DNA from: an uncultured Lachnospiraceae bacterium
Lineage (GTDB): Bacteria; Bacillota; Clostridia; Lachnospirales; Lachnospiraceae
DNA: 64,000 nt
Assembly: GCA_902763335.1 (NCBI GenBank)
Contig: CACWRR010000003.1
Location: 1 to 64,000, forward strand
Direction of reading: 5' to 3'
The notes below the pieces were generated by a model, which saw only the letters and a list, made by a program, of their open reading frames with translations, did not search any database and was not told where the DNA came from. A program made the translations under genes and the position numbers. Positions 45,805 through 55,516 of the stretch are shown here, one piece after another. How positions within the stretch are numbered: position 1 is the first letter of the stretch; every line of letters begins with the position of its first letter.

Positions 45805-46668
45805 TCATTCTTCTAAAATGTTTGACAACTCCACAAACTGTTCAAGTGAAAGTTTCTCTCCTCTCACTGCAGCCGGAAGTCCCATTTTCTCTATAGCTTC
45901 GGCTATCTGCTGCTTTGTATAAGGAAGATTTGCTGCATTATTAAGACCATTTTGTAATGTCTTTCTTCTCTGGTTAAATGACGCCCTTATAATACGGAAC
46001 AGCATGTCCTCATTCTTTACATCATATCTTTTTTCTTTATGCTTTACAAGATTTATAACTGCCGAGCCGACTGCCGGACGTGGCATAAAACAGTTCGGAG
46101 GAACATTTGCCATTATCTTCGCATCCGCATAATACTGAACAGCCAATGTAAGTGCACCATAATCCTTTGTTCCCGGCTTCGCCTGCATACGCTCAGCCAC
46201 TTCTTTCTGAACCATTATAGTTATACTGTCAATCGGAACTCCACTCTCAAACAGTCCCATGATAATAGGTGTTGTTATATAATATGGAAGATTTGCAACA
46301 ACCTTTATACTGCTTCCCGGATACTCTGACACTATCTCATTTACATCTACCTTTAGTATGTCATTATGCACTATTTTTACGTTATCATACTCTTTAAGAG
46401 TTTCTCCCAGTATCGGAATAAGCATATCATCTATCTCAACTGCTATAACCTTTCTTGCATTTTCACACAAATACTGTGTAAGCGTTCCTATTCCCGGTCC
46501 GATTTCCAACACCACATCATCACTTCCTATGGATGCAGCCCTGATGATTTTCTCCAGCACATGAGTATCTATCAGAAAATTCTGACCATACTTCTTCTGA
46601 AAAACAAAATTATATTTTTTTAATATTTCTATGGTGTTTTGTGGTATTCCTAATGTCGCCATCTGCAT
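45805..46668 (-). CDS. rsmA: 16S rRNA (adenine1518/1519) dimethyltransferase
   Basis: Dimethylates two adenosines in the helix 45 loop of 16S rRNA. 287 residues: KKYGQNFLID, the SAM loop LEIGPGIGTLTQYL, AVEIDDMLIPIL, the catalytic motif VVANLPYYITTPI and the C-terminal RASFNQRRKTL. Three bases separate it from the tatD stop. The metG-tatD-rsmA order is common in Firmicutes. Confidence 0.97.
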   Translation of the reverse strand: MQMATLGIPQNTIEILKKYNFVFQKKYGQNFLIDTHVLEKIIRAASIGSDDVVLEIGPGIGTLTQYLCENARKVIAVEIDDMLIPILGETLKEYDNVKIVHNDILKVDVNEIVSEYPGSSIKVVANLPYYITTPIIMGLFESGVPIDSITIMVQKEVAERMQAKPGTKDYGALTLAVQYYADAKIMANVPPNCFMPRPAVGSAVINLVKHKEKRYDVKNEDMLFRIIRASFNQRRKTLQNGLNNAANLPYTKQQIAEAIEKMGLPAAVRGEKLSLEQFVELSNILEE

Positions 46669-46671
46669 TCC

Positions 46672-47445
46672 TCACGATTTCTTTATTCTGTACATCCTCA
46701 GTGCATTCTCACACGTTATATCTATAATCTCCTGCTCAGGCACTCCTTTTATCTCCGAGATGGCTTTTACCACATACGGAAGATTCAGGGATGAATTTCT
46801 CTTTCCCCTGTTTGGCACCGGTGCAAGATAAGGACAGTCGGTTTCTATCACTATACTCTCAAGTGGTACATATTCCACCACTTCTTTTAACTTCTTCGCA
46901 TTATTAAATGTAAGCACACCGCCTACACCTATATAAAATCCCATATTTAAGTACTCTCTCGCCATCTCTTTCCCATATGAAAAGCAATGTATCACGCCGC
47001 CAAGTTCTCCCGCATTATGATATTTCATTATATCCAGCGTATCCTTTGCAGCTTCTCTGCTGTGTATTACCACAGGAAGACTTACATCACGGGCGAGTGA
47101 AAGCTGTGTTTCAAAACAAACTTTCTGCTCTGCCTTTTTCTCCGGCTCATAGTGGTAATCAAGTCCTATCTCTCCTATTGCCACCACTTTATCTGACATG
47201 GCAAGTCCCCTAAGCCTCTTCATATTGCCATCTGTGTTTTCATTTACCGCATCAGGATGAAGACCCACTGCCGCATATATAAACGGATACTTTTCAGACA
47301 GCCTGACTGCTTCCTCAGAACTTTCCATATCCGCACCTATATCAGTTACATATCCTATACCATTATTTTCAAATGAAGACAGGAGTTCATCCCTGTCTTC
47401 ATCAAAAGCTTTATCATCATAATGTGCATGACTGTCAAATATCAT
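46672..47445 (-). CDS. tatD: TatD-family metal-dependent DNase
   Basis: Two-metal hydrolase with 3'-5' exonuclease activity in characterised members, 257 residues. Metal motifs: MIFDSHAHYDD, AIGEIGLDYHYE, LPVVIHSREA, GVIHCFSYG and VIETDCPYLAP. ATG 47445, preceded by GAGGA. A frame open to 47508 would overlap the metG end and run through a palindrome. The ribosome-site region shares 23 of 24 bases with that of mecA. Confidence 0.95.
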   Translation of the reverse strand: MIFDSHAHYDDKAFDEDRDELLSSFENNGIGYVTDIGADMESSEEAVRLSEKYPFIYAAVGLHPDAVNENTDGNMKRLRGLAMSDKVVAIGEIGLDYHYEPEKKAEQKVCFETQLSLARDVSLPVVIHSREAAKDTLDIMKYHNAGELGGVIHCFSYGKEMAREYLNMGFYIGVGGVLTFNNAKKLKEVVEYVPLESIVIETDCPYLAPVPNRGKRNSSLNLPYVVKAISEIKGVPEQEIIDITCENALRMYRIKKS

Positions 47446-47451
47446 ACCATT

Positions 47452-47475
47452 CCTCATTTCTGAGCGATTTATCGC
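47452..47475 (-). repeat. 24-bp repeat shared with the mecA leader
   Basis: On the minus strand GCGATAAATCGCTCAGAAATGAGG (as two parts: GCGATAAATCGC and TCAGAAATGAGG) differs by one base from plus 24247-24270. Here it forms a perfect small palindrome GAGCGAT/ATCGCTC and supplies the tatD ribosome-binding site. Confidence 0.7.
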
Positions 47476-47485
47476 TCTGTAAATA

Positions 47486-49423
47486 CTAGCAAATCTCTGA
47501 ACCTGCAATTATATCTTTATCTACTGTAAGTACAGACAGATTTCCTGCATCATCACCTGCTGCCAGTATCATACCCTGTGACTCTACACCACACAATTTT
47601 GTCGGCTTGAGGTTAGTTATAACAGCCACTTTCTTGCCAACCATTTCTTCCGGCTTGTAGTACTGTGATATACCTGACACAATCTGTCTCACCTCATCAC
47701 CTACTCTTATCTGCGATACGAGAAGTTTCTTTGACTTCTTCACAGGCTCACATTTTAACACTTCACCCACACGTATCTGTATCTTATCAAAATCTTCTAT
47801 AGTTATCTCTTCTTTCGGCTCTACCTCCGGATATTTTACAGGTGAATTCTTTTTCTTAAATTCCTCTGCCTTCTCAAGAACTTCATTCACGTCAAGTCTT
47901 GCAAAAAGGATTTCAGGTGTCTCAGTCACCTTATTTCCTGAAGGATATTTTCCAAATGTATCCATATCTTCCAATGCTCTCTCAGTTGTATTTAACTGTG
48001 CAAGTATCTTTTCTGATGTCTCAGGCATAAACGGTTTTAACAAAGATGCACCGATAGTAATTCCTTCTATAAGATTATAAAGCACTGTCTCAAGACGAGG
48101 CTTTGTAGCATCATCCTTTGCAAGAATCCACGGTGTAGTCTCATCAATATATTTATTGCATCTCTTGAACATTGTGAAAATCTCTGTGATGGCATCTGCA
48201 ACCCTTAGCTTATCCATCTTCTCTGCCACTTTTCCCGGTGTAGCAAGAACTACTGACTTAAGGTCTGCATCCACATCTTCTTCCACACCTGTATTATTCA
48301 CAACTCCGCCAAAATATTTATTTGACATTGAGATTGTTCTGTTTACAAGATTTCCAAGTGTATTTGCAAGATCAGAATTTACTCTCTCTGTTACGAGTTC
48401 CCATGTTATGACTCCATCATTTTCAAACGGCATCTCATGAAGAACGAAATATCTTATGGCATCAACGCCAAATACTTCTACCAGATCATCGGCATATATT
48501 ACATTTCCCTTTGATTTACTCATCTTGCCGTCGCCCTGCAATAACCAAGGATGTCCGAATATCTGCTTAGGAAGCGGAATATCCAGCGCCATGAGCATGA
48601 TAGGCCAGTATATCGTATGGAACCTTAAAATATCCTTGCCGATAAGGTGTAAATCTGCCGGCCAGTACTTCTCATATAATTCGTCGCTGTTTCCATCAAG
48701 GTCATAACCAAGTCCGGTGATATAGTTTGATAACGCATCAAGCCATACATACACTACATGCTTGTCATCGAAATCTACAGGTATTCCCCATTTAAATGAT
48801 GTTCTTGATACACAGAGATCCTGAAGTCCTGCAAGAAGGAAGTTATTCATCATCTCATTTTTTCTCGACTCAGGCTGTATAAATTCAGGATGTGTATTTA
48901 TATGTTCTATAAGTCTGTCTGCATATTTTCCAAGTTTTAAGAAGTAAGCCTCTTCCTTTGCCGGCTGACATTCTCTTCCGCAATCAGGACACTTGCCGTC
49001 AACAAGCTGTGATGCCGTGAAGAATGATTCACAAGGTGTACAATACATTCCTTCATAAAATCCCTTATATATATCACCCTGGTCATAAAGCTTCTTAAAT
49101 ATTTTCTGAACCTGTTTCTCATGATAATCATCTGTTGTTCTGATAAACTTATCATATGAAGTATTCATAAGGTCCCATATGCTCTTTATCTGTGAAGAAA
49201 TATCATCTACAAATTCCTTAGGTGAAATTCCTGCCTCTTCGGCCTTAAGCTCTATCTTCTGACCATGCTCGTCTGTTCCTGTCTGGAATCTTACATCATA
49301 TCCCTGCTGTCTCTTAAATCTTACAATACTGTCTGCCAAAACCACTTCATATGTGTTACCGATATGTGGTTTTCCTGATGTGTAAGCTATCGCTGTTGTA
49401 AGATAATACTTTTTCTTTTCCAT
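47486..49423 (-). CDS. metG: Methionyl-tRNA synthetase
   Basis: Charges tRNA-Met. 645 residues: class I Rossmann fold with GKPHIGNTYE (HIGH equivalent), a zinc knuckle with CTPC and CPDCGREC, FGHPWLLQGDGKMSKSKGN (KMSKS loop), an anticodon-binding helical domain, and a C-terminal tRNA-binding OB domain (FDKIQIRVGEVLKCEPVKKSKKLL). The two Cys pairs suggest a zinc-binding form. No T-box or SAM leader is seen in the 92-base upstream gap. Confidence 0.97.
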   Translation of the reverse strand: MEKKKYYLTTAIAYTSGKPHIGNTYEVVLADSIVRFKRQQGYDVRFQTGTDEHGQKIELKAEEAGISPKEFVDDISSQIKSIWDLMNTSYDKFIRTTDDYHEKQVQKIFKKLYDQGDIYKGFYEGMYCTPCESFFTASQLVDGKCPDCGRECQPAKEEAYFLKLGKYADRLIEHINTHPEFIQPESRKNEMMNNFLLAGLQDLCVSRTSFKWGIPVDFDDKHVVYVWLDALSNYITGLGYDLDGNSDELYEKYWPADLHLIGKDILRFHTIYWPIMLMALDIPLPKQIFGHPWLLQGDGKMSKSKGNVIYADDLVEVFGVDAIRYFVLHEMPFENDGVITWELVTERVNSDLANTLGNLVNRTISMSNKYFGGVVNNTGVEEDVDADLKSVVLATPGKVAEKMDKLRVADAITEIFTMFKRCNKYIDETTPWILAKDDATKPRLETVLYNLIEGITIGASLLKPFMPETSEKILAQLNTTERALEDMDTFGKYPSGNKVTETPEILFARLDVNEVLEKAEEFKKKNSPVKYPEVEPKEEITIEDFDKIQIRVGEVLKCEPVKKSKKLLVSQIRVGDEVRQIVSGISQYYKPEEMVGKKVAVITNLKPTKLCGVESQGMILAAGDDAGNLSVLTVDKDIIAGSEIC

Positions 49424-49480
49424 TTATTATTAACCGCCTTTCTGTCACTTAATATCTGTAAAATAAAAATTGCTCATTTA

Positions 49481-49509
49481 ATAATACATTTTTTTTGTGG
49501 ATTTTGCAA
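49481..49509 (-). promoter_or_regulatory. Promoter of metG
   Basis: Minus-strand TTGCAA (49509-49504), 17-base spacer, TATTAT (49486-49481). It lies between the EAL gene stop and the metG start, so metG-tatD-rsmA can be transcribed from here. Confidence 0.65.
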
Positions 49510-49515
49510 CAATAT

Positions 49516-51453
49516 CTAAGGTATATTTCTCTTATGCGCGCTGTCGAGATATTCAAGAAATTCTTTTTCAGGCAACGGCTTTGAAAAATAATATCCCTGA
49601 AGGTATTCACATCCCATGGCTGTAAGTGCCTCCATCTGTTCCTTCGTCTCAACTCCTTCAGCCACTATTTTCAGATTAAGTTTCTGAATCATTGACACGC
49701 TGCTCTCCAATACGGTTCCCGCTTTTTCATTATCAAAAGCTGACCATACTATTCCTTTATCCATCTTAATGAGATGGAACGGAAGATTAATTATATAATT
49801 TATATTAGAATATCCTGAACCATAATCATCAAGTGAAAATGCTATGCCGCGTTCCACAAGGTTCTGCATATTTTCATTCATGACATCTGCCGAATTAGAT
49901 GAGGCCGTCTCCGTCACTTCAAGATTAATCTGTCCCGGCTCAAGATTGTATTTCTTTACTATATTTTCAATTCTTTCCACCATATCCTGTTTCATACATT
50001 CTACCACAGACACATTTATCTCTATGAACTCTATACCTCTCTCCCGCAGATTATTCTCCATCATAAAATTACAGACCGATTCAAGAACAAAATTTCCGAT
50101 TCTCACTATCGAACCGTCCGACTCTGCTATAGGTATAAATTCATCCGGCGGAATATATCCAAGTTCATCATCTTTAAGCCTTACCAGTGCCTCAGCCGAC
50201 AATATAGCCTTTTTCTTTGTTGAATAGATAGGCTGATAATACACTTGAAGCGTGTTATTTCGTATTGCCTTATGTACTGCATGTCTTATGGCATTTCTCC
50301 GCCTTACATAACTTCCGTTTATATCTTTGGCATACAATACCCTGCTGCCACCCTCATGTATCTCTTTTGCTATATAATCAGAGCACTGCAAAATGTCATC
50401 CACATTATCAAAATCTTCCGGACATTTTATCAGACACACATCTACGTCCACAGGAATCTCAACTTCTCCACACACCCAGACTTTATCACATTTTTTTACA
50501 ATCATTTCAGCCACATGTCTCATTTCACGCCTCATGCTGAATGAAAGAAGATAGAACTCATTTTCTGAGATTCTGTACATGGTCATGCCATTTTCCGCAC
50601 CGATTCTCTTAACTTCTCCTACAAACTGAGACATAAGTTTATCCAGTGCATCCACACCAAATGTTTTCTGAAGAAATTCCCAGTCATCTATAGAGACAAC
50701 TATTATATTGAAGTTATTTTTAGATTTAAAATTTATCTTTGCCTTTTCAATAAATGAATTTTTATTATATATTCCAAATTCTTTATCCATCATTTCTTCC
50801 GGACTCTGTATTCCAAGATATAAGACCACCATACTTAATGCCCGTCCGAATGATTCCACCAGAAGTCCCGGTTCAAATATCTGTATGGCTGATGATAACA
50901 TGATAATTATCGCAAATGCATACAACGATATTCTTTTATATAAATTAAACAGTCCGTTATATAACTGGATATAAATAACTGCCACAATATAATAAAATAC
51001 CGACTGTATATAAACATACATCATCCCCGGTCCGATGGTAAACTGCCCGTCTTCCGCAACACTGAACAATATATTGGAATATGGATTAATTGCAATGATA
51101 ATATACATGATTACTGCCGGCACAAGAAGCACATATCCAAAAACCTGTCTTCTTATTTTATATATTCTCTCTGTTATGACAAGATTATAAAATAAAAATA
51201 ATACCGGTATTGCACAATAGAATATCAGATATGCATACACAACCATCTGAAGCATCCACTCATCAAGTTCTAATATTCCGTTTAGCCCCATTCCCCTGAC
51301 AAGATTACACACTGATGCTCCAAGAATAAGCCACATCATCAATATAAATATTTTGTTGTGAAGATTAGGAATGTTTTTCTTCATATAAAACGTCAAAATA
51401 CCCACTGACAATATGGCAATCGCACAGATATCAAAATATATTACACTTTGCAA
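49516..51453 (-). CDS. Membrane-bound EAL-domain cyclic-di-GMP phosphodiesterase
   Basis: About 645 residues. The N-terminal 215 residues hold seven hydrophobic helices, like the 7TM sensor region of some histidine kinases. A GGDEF-like domain (about 230-370) reads SENEF instead of GGDEF, so no cyclase activity is expected. The EAL domain (about 385-640) is complete: SAEALVRL, EINVSVV, LEVTET, LDDYGSGYSN, IKMDKG, AEGVET and LQGYYFSKP. It should hydrolyse c-di-GMP in response to a membrane or extracellular cue. The start is a TTG at 51453, 6 bases after GGAGGTG. Confidence 0.93.
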   Translation of the reverse strand: MQSVIYFDICAIAILSVGILTFYMKKNIPNLHNKIFILMMWLILGASVCNLVRGMGLNGILELDEWMLQMVVYAYLIFYCAIPVLFLFYNLVITERIYKIRRQVFGYVLLVPAVIMYIIIAINPYSNILFSVAEDGQFTIGPGMMYVYIQSVFYYIVAVIYIQLYNGLFNLYKRISLYAFAIIIMLSSAIQIFEPGLLVESFGRALSMVVLYLGIQSPEEMMDKEFGIYNKNSFIEKAKINFKSKNNFNIIVVSIDDWEFLQKTFGVDALDKLMSQFVGEVKRIGAENGMTMYRISENEFYLLSFSMRREMRHVAEMIVKKCDKVWVCGEVEIPVDVDVCLIKCPEDFDNVDDILQCSDYIAKEIHEGGSRVLYAKDINGSYVRRRNAIRHAVHKAIRNNTLQVYYQPIYSTKKKAILSAEALVRLKDDELGYIPPDEFIPIAESDGSIVRIGNFVLESVCNFMMENNLRERGIEFIEINVSVVECMKQDMVERIENIVKKYNLEPGQINLEVTETASSNSADVMNENMQNLVERGIAFSLDDYGSGYSNINYIINLPFHLIKMDKGIVWSAFDNEKAGTVLESSVSMIQKLNLKIVAEGVETKEQMEALTAMGCEYLQGYYFSKPLPEKEFLEYLDSAHKRNIP

Positions 51454-51575
51454 AAAATTCACCTCCAAATTTCAACTATCTCTATTTTATATTTTACTAT
51501 ATATTTAATAAAGATTAAAGTATTTTCAGTCATTTTCAGTCATATATTTTAACAAGTTCAATATAAGGATTTACA

Positions 51576-53387
51576 ATGAATTTCAAATTTTTAAAGAAAA
51601 TATTTCTACCTTCATCCATCCTGATTATCCTTCTTACAGTTACCTTTTTTACACTGTATAAAAACCATCGTCCGGAAAAAGAAAATATTTCTGAGGACTG
51701 TAAGAAATTCGACACTCTCACCTCATATTTATTTAACAGTTCCCTCATGGATAATTCCGTAAACCTGCATGCACTTATCTCAGACCCTGCCGCATACGGA
51801 CTTGATAATGTCCCCGTCACCCTCGGCAGTCTGTCTGTTGATGAATTTAAGAAATACAATCAGAGTTTATGCGATGTTCTGCAACAGCTTAACGCAATTA
51901 ACCCCGATTGTCTCACCTCTGACAGACTGCTTACGTATAATATTCTGAAAACCAGATACACTGATACACTGATGTACTGTGACTATTACCTTTTAGATGA
52001 ATATCTTGGCAGCAATAGCGGTCAGCAGAATCTTCTGCCTGTATACCTTGCCGAATACTCTTTTGGTTCTGAGAAAGATATTAAAGACTATCTTGAAATC
52101 TTAAGATTATCTCCGGACTTTTTTGACAGTATTCTTGAATTTGAAAAAGTAAAAGCTGACTCAGGCACATTTATGAATGAATTTCAGGCAGACAATGTAA
52201 TAAATCAATGCAGCGAATTTCTCTCTGACACAGCCAATCATTATCTCATACAGACATTTAACGAGCGAATCGACCGGACAGATCTGTCAGAAGAATCAAA
52301 AGATTCATACAAATCCCTAAACATTGAATATCTTAATACATATTTTTTTCCATCCTACAGAAAAATATCTGATACTATGTGTGAGTTGAAGCAATACAGT
52401 AATAATGCCGGTGGTCTCTGTAATTATGAAAATGGTAAAGTATATTATGAGGGACTTGTGCGGGCAAAAACCGGCTCTGCCAAAAATGTTACTGAAATAC
52501 AGCAGATGCTTGAAAATGCACTGGCACAGGATATCATAAAAATACACGATATATACAACTCAGACAACTCTGTTGAAAACAGAATTAGGGATTTTTCACC
52601 ATCCTACGCTGACACCGGCTCTATTATAGAAAATCTGTATAATGATATACAGGTTTATTTTCCGGCACCTGCCGTCACACACAAAGATGTCACCATACAC
52701 GAAGTTCCCAAATCCATGGAAAATCATGAATCACCCGCCTACTATCTGTCACCGCCCATAGACTGTATCACCCGCAACTCTGTATACATTAACAATCTGT
52801 ATTACAAAGATGCCACCCCCGACCGTTTAATTCCGGTGCTGGCACACGAAGGATTTCCGGGACATCTGTACCAGACCACATATTTCAGAAACACCTCACC
52901 TGATAACATCCGGCTCATTCAGAGTTTTCCAGGTTATTCAGAAGGATGGGCTACCTACGCTGAAACGTATTCTTACGGACTAGCCGGTCTTGATAACGCT
53001 GCTGCCGAGTACAGCTCTGCCTTCACCACCCTGTCCCTTGAACTTTATTCATTATTTGATATATACACCAACTACCGCGGATATACGCTTGAACAGCTTA
53101 TGGAATACGGAAGTTCATGGGGACTTGATAAATCCCAGTGTATCAAAATCTACCATGCAGTCATAGAAAGTCCCTGCGATTATCTTCAATATTCTGTCGG
53201 TTATCTTGAAATTCTTGAACTCCGGAATACTGCCATGGAACAGCTCGGTGATACATTCTGCATAAAAGATTTTCACAAATTTCTGTTAGATACCGGTCCG
53301 GCACAATTTGAAATCATCCGTGATGAAATGCTTAATCTGATAAATACAAAATCGGGCAGGTCTAAACCTGCCCGATTGTATACATAA
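51576..53387 (+). CDS. DUF885-family metallopeptidase-like protein, membrane-anchored
   Basis: 603 residues. One N-terminal membrane helix (LPSSILIILLTVTFFTLY) then an extracytoplasmic body. The family zinc motif is HEGFPGHLYQ (residue about 428), i.e. HExxH with a PGH extension, followed 30 residues later by EGWATYAE. These are the DUF885 hallmarks, a thermolysin/M3-like fold of unproven substrate. AAGGA lies 7 bases before the ATG. The last codons encode the terminator stem. Confidence 0.9.
   Translation: MNFKFLKKIFLPSSILIILLTVTFFTLYKNHRPEKENISEDCKKFDTLTSYLFNSSLMDNSVNLHALISDPAAYGLDNVPVTLGSLSVDEFKKYNQSLCDVLQQLNAINPDCLTSDRLLTYNILKTRYTDTLMYCDYYLLDEYLGSNSGQQNLLPVYLAEYSFGSEKDIKDYLEILRLSPDFFDSILEFEKVKADSGTFMNEFQADNVINQCSEFLSDTANHYLIQTFNERIDRTDLSEESKDSYKSLNIEYLNTYFFPSYRKISDTMCELKQYSNNAGGLCNYENGKVYYEGLVRAKTGSAKNVTEIQQMLENALAQDIIKIHDIYNSDNSVENRIRDFSPSYADTGSIIENLYNDIQVYFPAPAVTHKDVTIHEVPKSMENHESPAYYLSPPIDCITRNSVYINNLYYKDATPDRLIPVLAHEGFPGHLYQTTYFRNTSPDNIRLIQSFPGYSEGWATYAETYSYGLAGLDNAAAEYSSAFTTLSLELYSLFDIYTNYRGYTLEQLMEYGSSWGLDKSQCIKIYHAVIESPCDYLQYSVGYLEILELRNTAMEQLGDTFCIKDFHKFLLDTGPAQFEIIRDEMLNLINTKSGRSKPARLYT
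53350..53377. terminator. Terminator overlapping the end of the DUF885 gene
   Basis: Perfect stem AATCGGGCAGG / CCTGCCCGATT with a 6-base loop. It lies inside the last codons of the DUF885 gene and just past the GH25 stop (53390). On the minus strand TTTTGTATTT follows, so it mainly serves GH25. Confidence 0.9.
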
Positions 53388-53389
53388 TG

Positions 53390-55216
53390 TTATTTTACTT
53401 TCGCTGTTATCGGAGATGTACAATTTGAATTAATTGTCACTCCACCATATGTTCTCACCGATCTCATCTTAAAGTAATATCTCTTTCCTTTCTTAAGATC
53501 TGAGACATTATGATAATCTTTATTAGGTGAAATATCTAAAAGCTTTTTATATTTTCCACTCCTTGATGTAGCATAGAATATCTGATATTTACTTACTCCC
53601 GGAGCTTTAACCCAATTGAATCTTAAGCTTCCCGGTGTAGAATTATCTACTGAAAATCCCGTGACTTTACCCGGTCCTGCAATACCGGCTTTTGTCGCAG
53701 TAAGTATCGTATATACCACACCATTATTTTCTCTCATTGTAGCATACAGTCTGTATTTGTACACTACTCCCGGCTGCACATTTAAGTCAACATATGAATT
53801 TGTCTTTGTAGTTGCAATCTTCATATATTTTCCGGCAGCTGCATCATACTTGTATACCTTATATGATACTGCATTATTCATTGCACTCCAGTTAAGGCTT
53901 ATACTGTTTTTAGTCAACTGTGCCGCATCCAGATTTGCCGGCTGCGGTGCATATGTAGTCACCTTTTTATTCTCTGAAAACTGACCGAAATATTCCACTC
54001 CGCCTATTCCTGTGTATGCACATACCTTATATATGTATGTCTGACCGTTCATTAAACTACTGTCCTCAAATCTTGTTCCTATGGTAACTGCTGCCCTGAA
54101 ATACTTCTTGTCTCCCTGTTTTTTTCTATATACTATATATCTTGTTGAACCCGGCACCGCACTCCATGTTACCTCTGCCTTCTTACCGCTCAGTGCCTTA
54201 ATTTCCACATTCTGAGGTGTTCCAAGATATACACCGTCCACATTCATATCTATGTTCTTTTTATTTGAAAGATTATACTGTCTTCCTGAATACCAGTAAT
54301 TCATATCTACTCTTGTAGCTATTCCCGGAACAGAGCCATCTGAAGAGAACTGCCACATTTTATATACACCGCCATATTTACACACATCATTGTACTGCGC
54401 TACCCATTTAGGCCATGCGTTAAATCTGGCATCTGTCAGATAGAAATTGAACCAGTTCGTATTTGCATATATTCCTACCTTATATCCCGCACTCTGTATC
54501 TTGTCGCAGAAAGTCTGTGCCATATCACCTTTTACCGATGCAGGTACAGTTCCCGTGGTTGGTGCATCTTCCATGTCATAATACACAGGAAACTTAAGAT
54601 TATATCCCTGTATAAGCCTTAACACATGGTCAGCCTCAGACGATGCCTGTGCCGTACTTGTGGCATATGAATAAATATATACACCAAAAGGTATACCCAG
54701 TCTCGTACACTCATTTGCATTTCTGTACCACTTCTCATCATCCTGACTTACAATGTTATCTCCATAACCTATTCTTATTATTGCGTAATCTATGTTCGGT
54801 TTTAGCGTTTCCCAATCTATATCTCCATTATGTTTTGACACATCAACCCCGAATATTCTTCCCTGTCTTGTAACTATCTTTGAGTCCTCACTGACAACTC
54901 CGACAGCATCATATGCCTTCACTTTAAAATAATATCTTGTTCTTCCATTGCTTCCCTTTATCACAACACTGTTTTTACTTCCCACATTTATAACCTTGTA
55001 TCCATTATATTTCTCAGTGGAAATATATACATAATATCCTTTTGCCCCGCTTACTTTACCCCACTTGAGATAAATGGTATCCAGTTCAGGATTGTACACA
55101 CTTACATTCTTCGGAGTCGAAAGATAAGTTGCCGCCTGTGTCTCATCCTTCATTCCAATACTCATCGCCACCACCATGACAAATACCGCTAAAAACCATA
55201 GAACTTTTTTCTTCAT
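53390..55216 (-). CDS. Secreted GH25 muramidase with fibronectin-like domains
   Basis: 608 residues. Signal peptide about 1-28 (VLWFLAVFVMVVAMSIG, cleavage near TQAA). A first Fn3-like domain (about 32-115) is followed by GH25 lysozyme (about 118-315) with GVDVSKHNGDIDW, IIRIGYGD, VYYDMED (catalytic DxE) and MWQFSSDG. Three more Fn3-like repeats (about 330-608) carry YKVYKYDAAAGKY and YYFKMRSVRTYGG. It cleaves the beta-1,4 link of peptidoglycan; the Fn3 units probably position it at the wall. A role in growth, sporulation or competitor lysis cannot be separated. Confidence 0.93.
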   Translation of the reverse strand: MKKKVLWFLAVFVMVVAMSIGMKDETQAATYLSTPKNVSVYNPELDTIYLKWGKVSGAKGYYVYISTEKYNGYKVINVGSKNSVVIKGSNGRTRYYFKVKAYDAVGVVSEDSKIVTRQGRIFGVDVSKHNGDIDWETLKPNIDYAIIRIGYGDNIVSQDDEKWYRNANECTRLGIPFGVYIYSYATSTAQASSEADHVLRLIQGYNLKFPVYYDMEDAPTTGTVPASVKGDMAQTFCDKIQSAGYKVGIYANTNWFNFYLTDARFNAWPKWVAQYNDVCKYGGVYKMWQFSSDGSVPGIATRVDMNYWYSGRQYNLSNKKNIDMNVDGVYLGTPQNVEIKALSGKKAEVTWSAVPGSTRYIVYRKKQGDKKYFRAAVTIGTRFEDSSLMNGQTYIYKVCAYTGIGGVEYFGQFSENKKVTTYAPQPANLDAAQLTKNSISLNWSAMNNAVSYKVYKYDAAAGKYMKIATTKTNSYVDLNVQPGVVYKYRLYATMRENNGVVYTILTATKAGIAGPGKVTGFSVDNSTPGSLRFNWVKAPGVSKYQIFYATSRSGKYKKLLDISPNKDYHNVSDLKKGKRYYFKMRSVRTYGGVTINSNCTSPITAKVK

Positions 55217-55249
55217 TACTTTCTCATTTCCTTTTTGTATTTTGTTAAT

Positions 55250-55278
55250 AATATATTCTCAGAATCTTTGCACGTCAT
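55250..55278 (-). promoter_or_regulatory. Probable promoter of the GH25 gene
   Basis: Minus-strand ATGACG (55278-55273), 17-base spacer, TATATT (55255-55250), about 35 bases before the start codon. Confidence 0.55.
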
Positions 55279-55300
55279 TATTTTTCGTGTTTGATGTGTC

Positions 55301-55414
55301 ATGTGTCAAAAGTCGGTGCTCCGCACCAGCCGGACATAACATATGTGATATTGCAAGCTAGCTTGCAAATACACATATTTATGCCGGCTACCCCCGCAGG
55401 GGCTTTTGACACAT
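55301..55414. repeat. 114-bp cloverleaf-shaped palindromic element
   Basis: Perfect 12-bp terminal inverted repeats ATGTGTCAAAAG (55301-55312) and CTTTTGACACAT (55403-55414). Inside are a small hairpin GGTGCtccGCACC, a long central palindrome from AGCCGG to CCGGCT with core GCAAGCTAGCTTGC, and a second small hairpin CCCCgcaGGGG. Folded, this is a four-way junction. It carries no gene. The MITE-like form suggests a mobile or repeated element between the GH25 and trp promoters. Confidence 0.7.
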
Positions 55415-55516
55415 AAACTGAAATATCTAGATAGATTCTAAACTTTATATAATATCCATTATCGCAAATTAATACATATTTTTCAATAAGTATTATGTGA
55501 TTTTTAAAACTTTTTC

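Noticed and set aside
49424..49515. Possible T-box or SAM leader before metG
   Set aside because: The gap is only 92 bases with a simple promoter; no T-box sequence or SAM aptamer is seen.
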